Below, piece by piece: positions 33,369-39,504 of a stretch of 52,112 nt of DNA. Source of the stretch: Xylophilus sp. (GTDB lineage: Bacteria; Pseudomonadota; Gammaproteobacteria; Burkholderiales; Burkholderiaceae_C); NCBI GenBank assembly GCA_009914555.1, contig WNDY01000033.1, forward strand, positions 1-52,112. Reading direction: 5' to 3'. The notes beneath the pieces are model-generated. The model ran no database searches. It was given only the letters and a program-made list of their open reading frames with translations, and was not told the origin of the DNA. Within the stretch, counting starts at the first letter, position 1, and each line of letters begins with the position of its first letter. Made by a program: the position numbers and the translations under genes.

Positions 33369-33968
33369 TCAAGCTGCGCCACGCATGGGAATGACTTTGC
33401 CGCCCTCACCGGGTAGCGCCGCGGTGAGCTGCGCCTGCAAACTGGCCAGCGCGGCCTGCAGGTCTGCCAACTCGGTTAGCGCAGGCTTGAGGTATGGCTG
33501 GTCACGCGAGTCGATCACGCCGTCGGCCATGATCGGAGCCATGCGAGCAATGAAGTCGGCGTACGCACGCGTCGCGTCAGCCACGCTCTCCATGGCCTCG
33601 CGGGGACTGCGCGCTTTGGCTGGCAGCAGCCCAAGGCGCCCGGAAAGCATGCGCAGCGCGTCCGCCTGATGGGGCTCGGGAAGCGCCAAGACCCATGCGT
33701 CTTCCAGATCGATGGGGAATGACAGGACTTCGCCCTTGATGAGTCGATCGACGGTTTGCCGGTTGGCTTTCTGCGCCGCGCTGATCTGTTGGATATCCCC
33801 AACCATCGGCCGGAATTTCACGCGCTGCTGGTCCACCGGCACTGTCGTCAGGTAGATGTCCGCGACACGATCGGCAAAACCCACCACGCCCTCGCGCGAA
33901 GCCAGCACAGCGCGGGCGGTGATCTCCATGAGCGCCACGGCGCGGGACGGCTGAGGATTGGTCTTCAT
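33369..33968 (-). CDS. CII-like/CP76-type phage regulatory protein
   Basis: Start ATG 33968 (MKTNPQPSRAVALMEITAR) gives 199 residues. The pattern of helices, including VGDIQQISAAQKANRQTVDRL near residue 70-90 and a second helical block, is like the phage regulatory protein CII (CP76) family, but I am not certain. It lies two to three genes downstream of cro, where a CII-type activator is expected. Alternative: a replication-initiation helper. The final part is Ala/Leu-rich (LADLQAALASLQAQLTAAL). Confidence 0.5.
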   Translation of the reverse strand: MKTNPQPSRAVALMEITARAVLASREGVVGFADRVADIYLTTVPVDQQRVKFRPMVGDIQQISAAQKANRQTVDRLIKGEVLSFPIDLEDAWVLALPEPHQADALRMLSGRLGLLPAKARSPREAMESVADATRAYADFIARMAPIMADGVIDSRDQPYLKPALTELADLQAALASLQAQLTAALPGEGGKVIPMRGAA

Positions 33969-34044
33969 GCGGTTTGTCTCAGTGGTTGCGACACTTGCGC
34001 CATGGACATCACGGCGTACGGAATGGGTGGGCTGGCCTTCGTGG

Positions 34045-34089
34045 CAGAATCGAGCTGCGACACCACCAACAACCAACGAAGGGAAACCC
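34045..34089 (+). promoter_or_regulatory. Candidate promoter and leader of the antisense gene at 34090
   Basis: CAGAAT (34045-34050) as a -10, 13 bases, CACCAACAACC (34064-34074) and a GAAGGGAAA ribosome site before ATGGAA. The same order and the same 13-base spacing occur at 34872-34916. Confidence 0.5.
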
Positions 34090-34416
34090 ATGGAAATCGA
34101 GCGAATTGCGGGAGAAGTCGCGGCAATGAAAGCCGCAATGGCCCTTTTGATATCTACTCACCCGGAGCCGGAGGCACTGAGCGGGGTGCTTACCGATGTC
34201 AAAGCGACAATCGGTGCATCGCCCAATGGATCACGGGCCGGCATCGACGCCTACCTAGAGACGCTCGACGAACTCATCTCCTGCTGCGCCAAAGCAAGCC
34301 GCCCGGCTCCATGGCTTTACGAATCACGGACGTGGCGATCTTCTCCATCTGCTCGGACAGCGACGGGTCGACTTCGGAGGGAGTGGCGTCGCGGAGAGAA
34401 ACGCACGATGCGTTGA
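34090..34416 (+). CDS. Small antisense-strand protein
   Basis: 108 residues from ATG 34090 behind GAAGGGAAA. The first 70 residues look natural (MEIERIAGEVAAMKAAMALL, GSRAGIDAYLETLDELISC). The last 38 are Arg/Ser-rich and lie opposite the end of the membrane-protein gene at 34274, so a sequencing or start/stop difference could shorten it. No family recognised. Confidence 0.5.
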   Translation: MEIERIAGEVAAMKAAMALLISTHPEPEALSGVLTDVKATIGASPNGSRAGIDAYLETLDELISCCAKASRPAPWLYESRTWRSSPSARTATGRLRREWRRGEKRTMR

Positions 34417-34741
34417 CCACGAAAGGCCCTTCCGCATCCCGCGGGCGAACCATGGCCGCATCGTTGTTGTCCAGCTTCGCCTTCGCTGCACTATTGGCCG
34501 CGCCATCGGCACCGGGGGCGGCGGTACGCTCTTGCTGGACATGTGATGGGGTATGCCAATCTGCCGAGCAGCGAACAACTTCCCTGCTCGGGAGTCTCCT
34601 ACCCTCATCCGCCGTGTCTCCGCTCCCTAGAATCGCAGACGAGACCTTGCCAAGCCGACTGAGGATGACGCGGGTGCCAGCCAGGCTGATGAGCGCGAGC
34701 AGCGCCAGCGCCGCAATCGATAGGATCAGGGACCAGTTCAT
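34274..34741 (-). CDS. Membrane protein ending in a copy of the tape-measure C-terminus
   Basis: 155 residues. An N-terminal membrane anchor (MNWSLILSIAALALLALISL) is followed by a hydrophilic linker. The last 45 residues resemble the tape-measure end: VDP, then EQM, then VIRKAMEPGGLLWRSRR, compared with AIARAMMPGGKLWRQQRG at the end of the gene at 11457. It is coupled to a 30-residue membrane peptide upstream and has its own GAGAGG ribosome site. It lies in the early operon, not in the virion block. A block on incoming phage by mimicry of the tape measure is my hypothesis. Confidence 0.7.
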   Translation of the reverse strand: MNWSLILSIAALALLALISLAGTRVILSRLGKVSSAILGSGDTADEGRRLPSREVVRCSADWHTPSHVQQERTAAPGADGAANSAAKAKLDNNDAAMVRPRDAEGPFVVNASCVSLRDATPSEVDPSLSEQMEKIATSVIRKAMEPGGLLWRSRR

Positions 34742-34830
34742 GGGTGCCTCTCGGGAGTTGGGAACTTGATGGATAGGACCGGCGCCAGCACCAGGGCGAA
34801 GCCGATCAGGGTCAGGGCGTCCGTGAACAT
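34738..34830 (-). CDS. Small membrane peptide (30 residues)
   Basis: ATG 34830 is preceded by AGGAG, and the stop overlaps the next start (ATGA). The peptide MFTDALTLIGFALVLAPVLS plus a polar end is a single membrane span. It is coupled to the next membrane protein, so the two may work together. Function unknown. Confidence 0.45.
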   Translation of the reverse strand: MFTDALTLIGFALVLAPVLSIKFPTPERHP

Positions 34831-34868
34831 GTCAGGCCGCTCCTGCGGTATTGGTGAGGCTCCCCGCG

Positions 34869-34916
34869 CGGTATGCTGGATGCGCCAGCACACCAACAAC
34901 CGACACGGGGAATCTC
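34869..34916 (+). promoter_or_regulatory. Candidate promoter and leader of the antisense genes at 34917/34977
   Basis: GCGGTATGCT with TATGCT at 34872-34877 as an extended -10, then 13 bases, ACACCAACAACC, and a GGGGAA ribosome site before ATGGAC. The layout repeats the one at 34045-34089, and the -10 part repeats that at 29603. Confidence 0.5.
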
Positions 34917-34964
34917 ATGGACTTTTCACTGGTCACGGGCACGTTGCTCCTTATGGGTCATTGA
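34917..34964 (+). CDS. 15-residue leader peptide ORF
   Basis: ATG 34917 (MDFSLVTGTLLLMGH, then TGA) has a ribosome site and ends 12 bases before the GTG of the next gene. It may be a leader that controls entry of ribosomes downstream. Too short to be sure. Confidence 0.3.
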   Translation: MDFSLVTGTLLLMGH

Positions 34965-34976
34965 GGGAGCCGTACC

Positions 34977-35300
34977 GTGAGAATCATCGACCGCATTGCC
35001 CTGATTCTCTGGCGGGACGTAGACGGCTACGACCCGGCTACCGGAGAGGTATCGAAGCTGCACAACATTTCCCTTCGGACCAAGTGGAGACGCCGAATCG
35101 AGAGGGTGCGGAAGTGGCTCCGGAGCAACTGGAAGTGGCTCGTCACTACCACCATGACCGCTATCACGCTCGGCGTGCTGCTTTACGACCACGCTTTCCC
35201 CAAAGCCCACCAAGAGGTGAAGTCGAACTCCGGGAAATTGGTCTTTCAGTGCATTCAAGAGGGAAACGGCGTCCTCACCTGCTCCCAGCTCGAGCACTGA
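34977..35300 (+). CDS. Small single-span membrane protein, antisense strand
   Basis: GTG 34977 follows GAGGGAG. The 107-residue product has a cytoplasmic basic part (KWRRRIERVRKWLRSNWK), one membrane segment (TMTAITLGVLLYDHAF) and a short outer part with two cysteines that may form a disulphide (FQCIQEGNGVLTCSQ). Positive-inside charge supports N-in. It lies opposite the early transcript between cro and the CII-like gene. Possibly expressed from the prophage. No family recognised. Confidence 0.6.
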   Translation: MRIIDRIALILWRDVDGYDPATGEVSKLHNISLRTKWRRRIERVRKWLRSNWKWLVTTTMTAITLGVLLYDHAFPKAHQEVKSNSGKLVFQCIQEGNGVLTCSQLEH

Positions 35301-35368
35301 AATCACAAGGTCATCGCCAGCCCGGAGCGGCGCCGCCGTTACGACTCGATGGCGAGATCGGCGAAACA

Positions 35369-35617
35369 TCAGGCCACCTTCCCTTCCGGCTCGGGCTGCT
35401 CTCTGAAGGAGCCTGGATCCGCCTCCTTGGTCCACACGGCTTCAGCCGCCCTAGCGGCTTCCACAGCGAGCTCGAAAGTGGGAATCGGGATGACAATGTC
35501 GCCGTTGTCGAAGCCATGCGCGAGCACCGAATAAACTTCCTTTCCCTCGGAGTCCATATCGACGATCAACGTGATGCCCATGATGGCGACACGGCGATTG
35601 ATCAGTTTTTCGACCAT
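35369..35617 (-). CDS. Hypothetical early protein after cro
   Basis: 82 residues, start ATG 35617 three bases after the cro stop. A beta-rich core (RRVAIMGITLIVDMDSEGKE, DNGDIVIPIPTFELA) and a helical then polar end. It is the second gene of the transcript from the cro promoter. No family recognised. Confidence 0.6.
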   Translation of the reverse strand: MVEKLINRRVAIMGITLIVDMDSEGKEVYSVLAHGFDNGDIVIPIPTFELAVEAARAAEAVWTKEADPGSFREQPEPEGKVA

Positions 35618-35620
35618 GGG

Positions 35621-35800
35621 TTAGGCCACCTTCTCGCCGAAGACGTCGGGGCGCAGCTCGTAACGGAGCTTCAGCTCTTGCTTTTCAGGGATGGGCTGGT
35701 CATCAGGCCACTGCGCAACAGCCGAACGAGAGACGCCAAGAAGGCGCGCCAGTTCGGATTGGCGGATGCAAAGGCGACTGAGCAATTCGGACTTGGTCAT
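35621..35800 (-). CDS. cro: Cro-type repressor
   Basis: 59 residues from ATG 35800. The helix-turn-helix is clear: SELARLLGVSRSAVAQW (about residues 15-31) followed by IPEKQELKLRYEL, the Cro/YdaS pattern. It diverges from cI across 74 bases holding three operator-like palindromes. The -10 of its promoter lies about ten bases before the ATG, so its message would have almost no leader. It would shut off cI expression in lytic growth. Confidence 0.85.
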   Translation of the reverse strand: MTKSELLSRLCIRQSELARLLGVSRSAVAQWPDDQPIPEKQELKLRYELRPDVFGEKVA

Positions 35801-35809
35801 GGTGGTGCA

Positions 35810-35839
35810 TGATAAGCCGCCTAATCACTCACTTGTCAA
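35810..35839 (-). promoter_or_regulatory. PR-type early promoter for cro
   Basis: On the minus strand TTGACA (35839-35834), 18 bases, TTATCA (35815-35810). Two operator palindromes overlap the -35 and -10. The predicted start point is three or four bases before the cro ATG. Confidence 0.7.
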
Positions 35840-35871
35840 GCGAAATAATCAATCTGCCAAGTATTCTTAGC
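35811..35871. promoter_or_regulatory. OR-type operator region: three 16-bp palindromes
   Basis: Sites at 35811-35826 (GATAAGCCGCCTAATC), 35835-35850 (GTCAAGCGAAATAATC) and 35856-35871 (GCCAAGTATTCTTAGC). Turned to one direction they give GATTAG-N4-CTT[G/A][A/T]C. Centres are 24 and 21 bases apart. Two more copies lie at 37357-37395. They are the likely binding sites of CI and Cro. Confidence 0.75.
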
Positions 35872-35875
35872 ACTA
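35862..35875 (+). promoter_or_regulatory. PRM-type promoter for cI, leaderless
   Basis: TATTCT at 35862-35867 would start transcription at or next to the A of the cI ATG, as in lambda PRM. No good -35 is seen at the right distance, which fits a promoter that needs CI bound at the middle operator. Confidence 0.5.
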
Positions 35876-36567
35876 TGAGTACGTTCGCAGAAAGATTTCG
35901 GGCAGCACGTGAGGCCACCGGCCTCTCCCAGCGCGCTTTTGCAAAGAAGATCGGCATCACGGGTGCAACGATCAGCAACTGGGAGGCGGGGGTCACCGAC
36001 CCTGCAAACATTCGCGGCGCGCTACTCGAGCTCGCGGCAGGGACACTCGGGGTCCCTGTTGGTCTACTGCGGACTGGTAAGGATAGGCGCGAGCACGGTG
36101 ATGCCCCGCCCGGAATGACTCTCGCGGACGATGGCGTCCGGATGGTGCCCGTTATCAGCTATGTGCAGGCTGGCTACGGCAAGGGCGCTGTCGACCCTTA
36201 CTCGCTGGGTCAAGGGTCGGAGCAGATAGGGGTGGATCGCGGTATGGCGGCAGAGTTGGGGCGCCTAGCTTTCGCGCTAGTCATCGATGGGGAGTCGATG
36301 ATGGACGAGTTCCGCCCGGGGGATGTGGTGATCATCGATCCGGCGGTGAAGCCGCGGCCGGGAGATTTTGTGGTCGCAAAGCTCGACGACGATGAATCGG
36401 CGACGTTTAAGAAATACCGGTCCAGGGGCGTGGATCAGGCCACGGGAGTAGATCTCTTCGACCTAGTACCGTTGAATCCGGACTGGCCCACGATCAGCGT
36501 CACCCCAGGCAACCCGGGCCAAGTGATCGGGACCATGATGGAGCACCGGCGGCGGCGCCGCCGGTAG
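35875..36567 (+). CDS. cI: CI-type repressor with S24 self-cleavage domain
   Basis: Start ATG 35875 (MSTFAERFRAAREATGLSQ) gives 230 residues. The helix-turn-helix spans about 18-40 (QRAFAKKIGITGATISNWE). The C-terminal S24/LexA-like domain has the cleavage pair Ala99-Gly100 (VQAGYG), nucleophile Ser141 (DGESMMDEF) and Lys169 (DFVVAKLDD). RecA-stimulated self-cleavage would induce the prophage. An Arg-rich end (MEHRRRRRR) is unusual. The upstream in-frame ATG at 35809 lies in the operators and is rejected. Confidence 0.93.
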   Translation: MSTFAERFRAAREATGLSQRAFAKKIGITGATISNWEAGVTDPANIRGALLELAAGTLGVPVGLLRTGKDRREHGDAPPGMTLADDGVRMVPVISYVQAGYGKGAVDPYSLGQGSEQIGVDRGMAAELGRLAFALVIDGESMMDEFRPGDVVIIDPAVKPRPGDFVVAKLDDDESATFKKYRSRGVDQATGVDLFDLVPLNPDWPTISVTPGNPGQVIGTMMEHRRRRRR

Positions 36568-36578
36568 CTGGCTAGGCG

Positions 36579-37259
36579 TCAGAGGGGCATGGACACGGAC
36601 TCATCTCGCCCGGCGCGCCGCACTTTTAGGGTCACGACATCTCCGGGGCCATAAGCGGCAAGAGTGTCCGTCCAGTCGTCCAGGGTTCGGATCCGCTTGT
36701 CGTTCATCCCGGTGACGACATCATCTTGAAGCAGTCCCGCCATCTGTGCTCGACCACCACTCTCCACCGCCTTGACTGCAAGACCCATTGACTCGGCTAG
36801 TACCACGGTCGGCCGTCCTCGAGAGTCGACTGCCTGGAATTGCACTCCCACATGCAGTGGCTGGAATGGTGCGCCGGCGTTCTTTAGTGCCGCGCCGAAA
36901 GCGATGATCATGTCCTTGGAGCTTGGTACGCACCCGAAGATATTCGCGCATCCGACATGCACCGTGAAAGCTTGCTGGTGACCGGGGCCCTGGACCTTTG
37001 TAACGGTGCAGCTCGTGGTTGGGGAATTCGGTGGCGAGTTAAATGTCTGGATCAGCGAATCCGTGCTTGTCTGGATCTTCATTCCGCAGTGCTGGCTAAC
37101 CCATGTTGCCGCAGCCTCCCACTGAACCTTGCACTGCTTTTCTGTCTGGCAATAAGGCACCGAAGCATCTATCTCTTCCTGATTCTTGGCGCGCTGCGCC
37201 GGACTCACGCAGCCAGAAAGAAGCAGCGCGACTCCAGCCACGATGAAGTAATTTTTCAT
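36579..37259 (-). CDS. Lipoprotein with C-terminal PDZ domain, immunity-region cargo
   Basis: 226 residues. The start MKNYFIVAGVALLLSGC is a lipoprotein signal with lipobox LLSGC. Four or more cysteines in the middle may form disulphides (YCQTEKQC, HCGMKI, CANIFGC). From about residue 150 a PDZ domain follows: GLAVKAVESGGRAQMAG, LLQDDVVTGMNDKRI, GDVVTLKVRR. It converges on cI and lies between cI and the PL-type promoter, where lambda carries rex. Probably expressed in lysogens to alter the envelope or exclude other phages; this is inference. Confidence 0.8.
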   Translation of the reverse strand: MKNYFIVAGVALLLSGCVSPAQRAKNQEEIDASVPYCQTEKQCKVQWEAAATWVSQHCGMKIQTSTDSLIQTFNSPPNSPTTSCTVTKVQGPGHQQAFTVHVGCANIFGCVPSSKDMIIAFGAALKNAGAPFQPLHVGVQFQAVDSRGRPTVVLAESMGLAVKAVESGGRAQMAGLLQDDVVTGMNDKRIRTLDDWTDTLAAYGPGDVVTLKVRRAGRDESVSMPL

Positions 37260-37285
37260 TGTCCCTGTCCCCTGTATCTAACAAA

Positions 37286-37299
37286 GCGCATGCATGCGC
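37286..37299. repeat. Perfect 14-bp palindrome GCGCATGCATGCGC
   Basis: It lies 27-40 bases upstream of the PDZ lipoprotein ATG, between that gene and the PL-type promoter. It could be an operator for the lipoprotein gene or form part of its leader. Confidence 0.4.
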
Positions 37300-37356
37300 C
37301 ATCCCTTGGCGCTCGCGCGCCGGATCAGTCTCAATCGATATTTTGCACGATCGAGT

Positions 37357-37396
37357 GATTAGCCTACTTGACACCGTATGATTAGGTGACTTATCG
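37357..37396 (+). promoter_or_regulatory. PL-type early promoter with two operators
   Basis: TTGACA (37368-37373), 17 bases, TTATCG (37391-37396). Operator GATTAGCCTACTTGAC (37357-37372) overlaps the -35 and GATTAGGTGACTTATC (37380-37395) the -10, centres 23 bases apart. It would drive the plus-strand early operon that ends at the integrase. Confidence 0.75.
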
Positions 37397-37433
37397 TTCT
37401 TCCAAGCCGGGCCTACCGGCAAGGGAGAGGACC

Positions 37434-37727
37434 ATGCGCAACGCACTGCATACCAGCTCGACCAAGGCCAAGCCCCCGTTCTCCGTGTCCCAGTACGCCG
37501 GGACGCTCGTAGCTGGGGTCGATGTGCTCGCCATGGCCGTCGAAGACGATGTCACCCTGCCCCGCGATGTCGCCTTCCATGTGCGGCTTGCCCGCGATGA
37601 GCTGGCCCTGGCGCACAACGCCATGCTGCACGACGCTGCCAACGATTCCAGTCGTGGTGCTGTTGCCCATTACATGAAGCTGGCTGTCGAAGCCTCGGCT
37701 GATCAGGTTGCGGGGAGCGTGGCATGA
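37434..37727 (+). CDS. Hypothetical early protein, first gene of the PL operon
   Basis: 97 residues from ATG 37434 behind AAGGGAGAGG. A polar start and a helical body (VAFHVRLARDELALAHNAML, VAHYMKLAVEASADQV). The in-frame ATG at 37386 lies in the operator and is rejected. No family recognised. First genes of such operons often interfere with host functions. Confidence 0.65.
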   Translation: MRNALHTSSTKAKPPFSVSQYAGTLVAGVDVLAMAVEDDVTLPRDVAFHVRLARDELALAHNAMLHDAANDSSRGAVAHYMKLAVEASADQVAGSVA

Positions 37728-38068
37728 GCACCGAGAAGAAGGTGGATGTAGTCAACGGTGGCGATCGGACCCTACCGATGCCGTCTTTCGAGGCCGCAAA
37801 AGATTTTCTTCGTGAGTTTTACCTTCACAGCCGATTCGAGGGTCGTGATGGCGAGGTCTGGGGCCGCGACTACTCGGACATTGTCACGCGAAGCACCGTC
37901 GAATCTCTCGAAAAACACGCCCTTGCATGCGTGAGCCAATACGACTGCAATCGTGGCCGGGTGGTTTGGTTCGATCGATCACTCACGGTACTCAACCCCG
38001 ATGAAGCCCCGGCTCAGATACAAAGAGTCCCCGGAAACCTTACCCATATCTACGGTCAGTCGCTATGA
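37724..38068 (+). CDS. Hypothetical early protein
   Basis: 114 residues; ATG 37724 overlaps the previous stop (ATGA). Mixed alpha/beta sequence with FEAAKDFLREFYLHSRFEG and a Cys pair (ACVSQYDC). No family recognised. Confidence 0.6.
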   Translation: MSTEKKVDVVNGGDRTLPMPSFEAAKDFLREFYLHSRFEGRDGEVWGRDYSDIVTRSTVESLEKHALACVSQYDCNRGRVVWFDRSLTVLNPDEAPAQIQRVPGNLTHIYGQSL

Positions 38069-38253
38069 CCACGTATAAGCGCGAGGACGATGGTCGTACC
38101 GTCGTCAACATTGAGGATGAGGTCACGACTCATCACGAGTCGGCTCCGACAAGGGCGCATGGCAGCTCTGCGGCTGGCGTATCCAGCCAACTGCAATTTT
38201 TGTTGCCCATCGTCCGCCTGATTGATGCTGCCCGCGTAGGGGGTGCGCCGTGA
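38065..38253 (+). CDS. Small hypothetical early protein
   Basis: 62 residues; ATG 38065 overlaps the stop before it. Polar N-terminal half (KREDDGRTVVNIEDEVTTHH), moderately hydrophobic end (LQFLLPIVRLIDAARV). No family recognised. Confidence 0.5.
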   Translation: MTTYKREDDGRTVVNIEDEVTTHHESAPTRAHGSSAAGVSSQLQFLLPIVRLIDAARVGGAP

Positions 38254-38522
38254 GCCCGCGGTCGTCAGTGCCGGCCGTCCAGACCTGGCTTGAGCAGCGC
38301 GGCGGATGGATGGTCATCGCCATGCTGTGCGGCGCGGTGCTTGCCCTTGCTGCGTGCGGACAGTTCGAGGCTCGCCCGGACCTGCGTCGCACCACCCTCG
38401 CCTCGCCCAACGACACGGCGACGTGCGTCGGCGGACACAAGGCACGGCAGATCGGCGCCATCGGCGTGACCGGGACGCCCATCGTCGAGGTCACGGACCA
38501 GCCGTGCGAGCCGCAGCCATGA
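38250..38522 (+). CDS. Small membrane-anchored or lipid-anchored protein
   Basis: 90 residues from GTG 38250, overlapping the previous stop. A hydrophobic segment GWMVIAMLCGAVLALAAC (about 19-36) ends in a lipobox-like LALAAC, so it may be a lipoprotein, although 20 residues before the segment is long for one. The outer part has two Cys. No family recognised. Confidence 0.5.
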   Translation: MSPRSSVPAVQTWLEQRGGWMVIAMLCGAVLALAACGQFEARPDLRRTTLASPNDTATCVGGHKARQIGAIGVTGTPIVEVTDQPCEPQP

Positions 38523-38701
38523 ACGCCTTCATCGCCTGCGGTGACCGCGTCGAGCAGCGCATCCAGTCGGCCATCGCCTGGTGGTGCTCCGCACCTTTTG
38601 ACGAGCGCCGCGCGATTCTGTTCCTGGTCCTTCCCATCTTGGCCGTTGCGGTCATCGGCATCGCATACCCCGCCCTGCCTGCTCCAGGAGGCTCCCCATG
38701 A
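38519..38701 (+). CDS. Small single-span membrane protein
   Basis: 60 residues; ATG 38519 overlaps the previous stop. One clear membrane segment (ILFLVLPILAVAVIGIAYPA, about 34-53) with a Pro/Gly end. No family recognised. A longer reading of this frame upstream belongs to the overlapped gene. Confidence 0.55.
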   Translation: MNAFIACGDRVEQRIQSAIAWWCSAPFDERRAILFLVLPILAVAVIGIAYPALPAPGGSP

Positions 38702-38964
38702 AAGGCATGCACCCCACTATCGCCCGCACGCTCGCTCCCTTTGCTCCACCGGCCAACGACTCGGTCTCGGCCCTCGTCGCCGCGCCATTCGAGATCGAGA
38801 CCGAGCGTGGCACTGTCATCGCCGATCCGCGTGATGTCGAGAAGGCGCTTAGCGACCTCATCGACGGTCATATGGAGGAAGTGACCGAACGCGTGATTGG
38901 TCTTACGAAGCAGCGCTTGGAGCGCAGCGCTTCCGACAACCTCATCGATAGGCACGCCGCATGA
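38698..38964 (+). CDS. Hypothetical early protein
   Basis: 88 residues; ATG 38698 overlaps the previous stop and follows CAGGAGG. A beta-like middle (FEIETERGTVIADPRDVE) and a helical end (MEEVTERVIGLTKQRLERS). No family recognised. Confidence 0.6.
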   Translation: MKGMHPTIARTLAPFAPPANDSVSALVAAPFEIETERGTVIADPRDVEKALSDLIDGHMEEVTERVIGLTKQRLERSASDNLIDRHAA

Positions 38965-39053
38965 GCACGCCATTGATCGTCCGGATCGCTGCAGGACACG
39001 CTGCGAACGACCCGACCTACCAGCCACCGACGCCGGCACGTGCTGCCGCATAA
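38961..39053 (+). CDS. 30-residue peptide ORF
   Basis: ATG 38961 overlaps the previous stop (ATGA), and the frame ends 15 bases before the next gene. Product MSTPLIVRIAAGHAANDPTY plus a Pro/Ala end. The overlap structure fits the chain of coupled genes around it; the size makes it tentative. Confidence 0.35.
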   Translation: MSTPLIVRIAAGHAANDPTYQPPTPARAAA

Positions 39054-39068
39054 CTCGGAACCATCAAC

Positions 39069-39476
39069 ATGAACCCGATCGATCTGGCCGCTCGCAACCT
39101 CGAGCTGGCAAAGCGCACCGAATTCTTGGCTACTCAGGCCCGAATCGAGGCCGAGCACGAGCTCATTTCACTGTTGCCCACGAAAGACGAGGGCTCAGTG
39201 ACGATGAAGGGAAACGACTACAAGGTCTCGATCACCTACGGCTACAACCGGACCGTGGACGAGGCTGCGCTATCGGCCGTCAAGGACGAGATCGCAACCG
39301 ACCTGTTCGATCAGGTGATCAACTACAAGCCGAGCCTCTCGATCACTGGCCTTCGCTACATGCAATCGAACCAGCCCGGAGCATACGCACTGCTCGCCCA
39401 GGTCATCACTTCCAAGCCGGCCAAACCAAGCGTCCGCATCGAGGCTATTCCTCAAGACCTCGCGGCTGCTGCTTGA
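39069..39476 (+). CDS. DUF7173-like recombination-module protein
   Basis: 135 residues. Helical N-terminus (LAARNLELAKRTEFLATQAR), then VTMKGNDYKVSITYGYNRT and a helical end. The pattern and its place directly before a Sak4-like ATPase recall small proteins annotated DUF7173 in phages; by memory only. A partner in single-strand annealing recombination is likely. Confidence 0.6.
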   Translation: MNPIDLAARNLELAKRTEFLATQARIEAEHELISLLPTKDEGSVTMKGNDYKVSITYGYNRTVDEAALSAVKDEIATDLFDQVINYKPSLSITGLRYMQSNQPGAYALLAQVITSKPAKPSVRIEAIPQDLAAAA

Positions 39477-39504
39477 ATCCACAACCCGAACCCGGAGCAC
39501 TAAC

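Noticed and set aside
34926..35435. 169-codon minus-strand frame
   Set aside because: Antisense to the single-span membrane protein at 34977-35300, which has a ribosome site and a good membrane segment.
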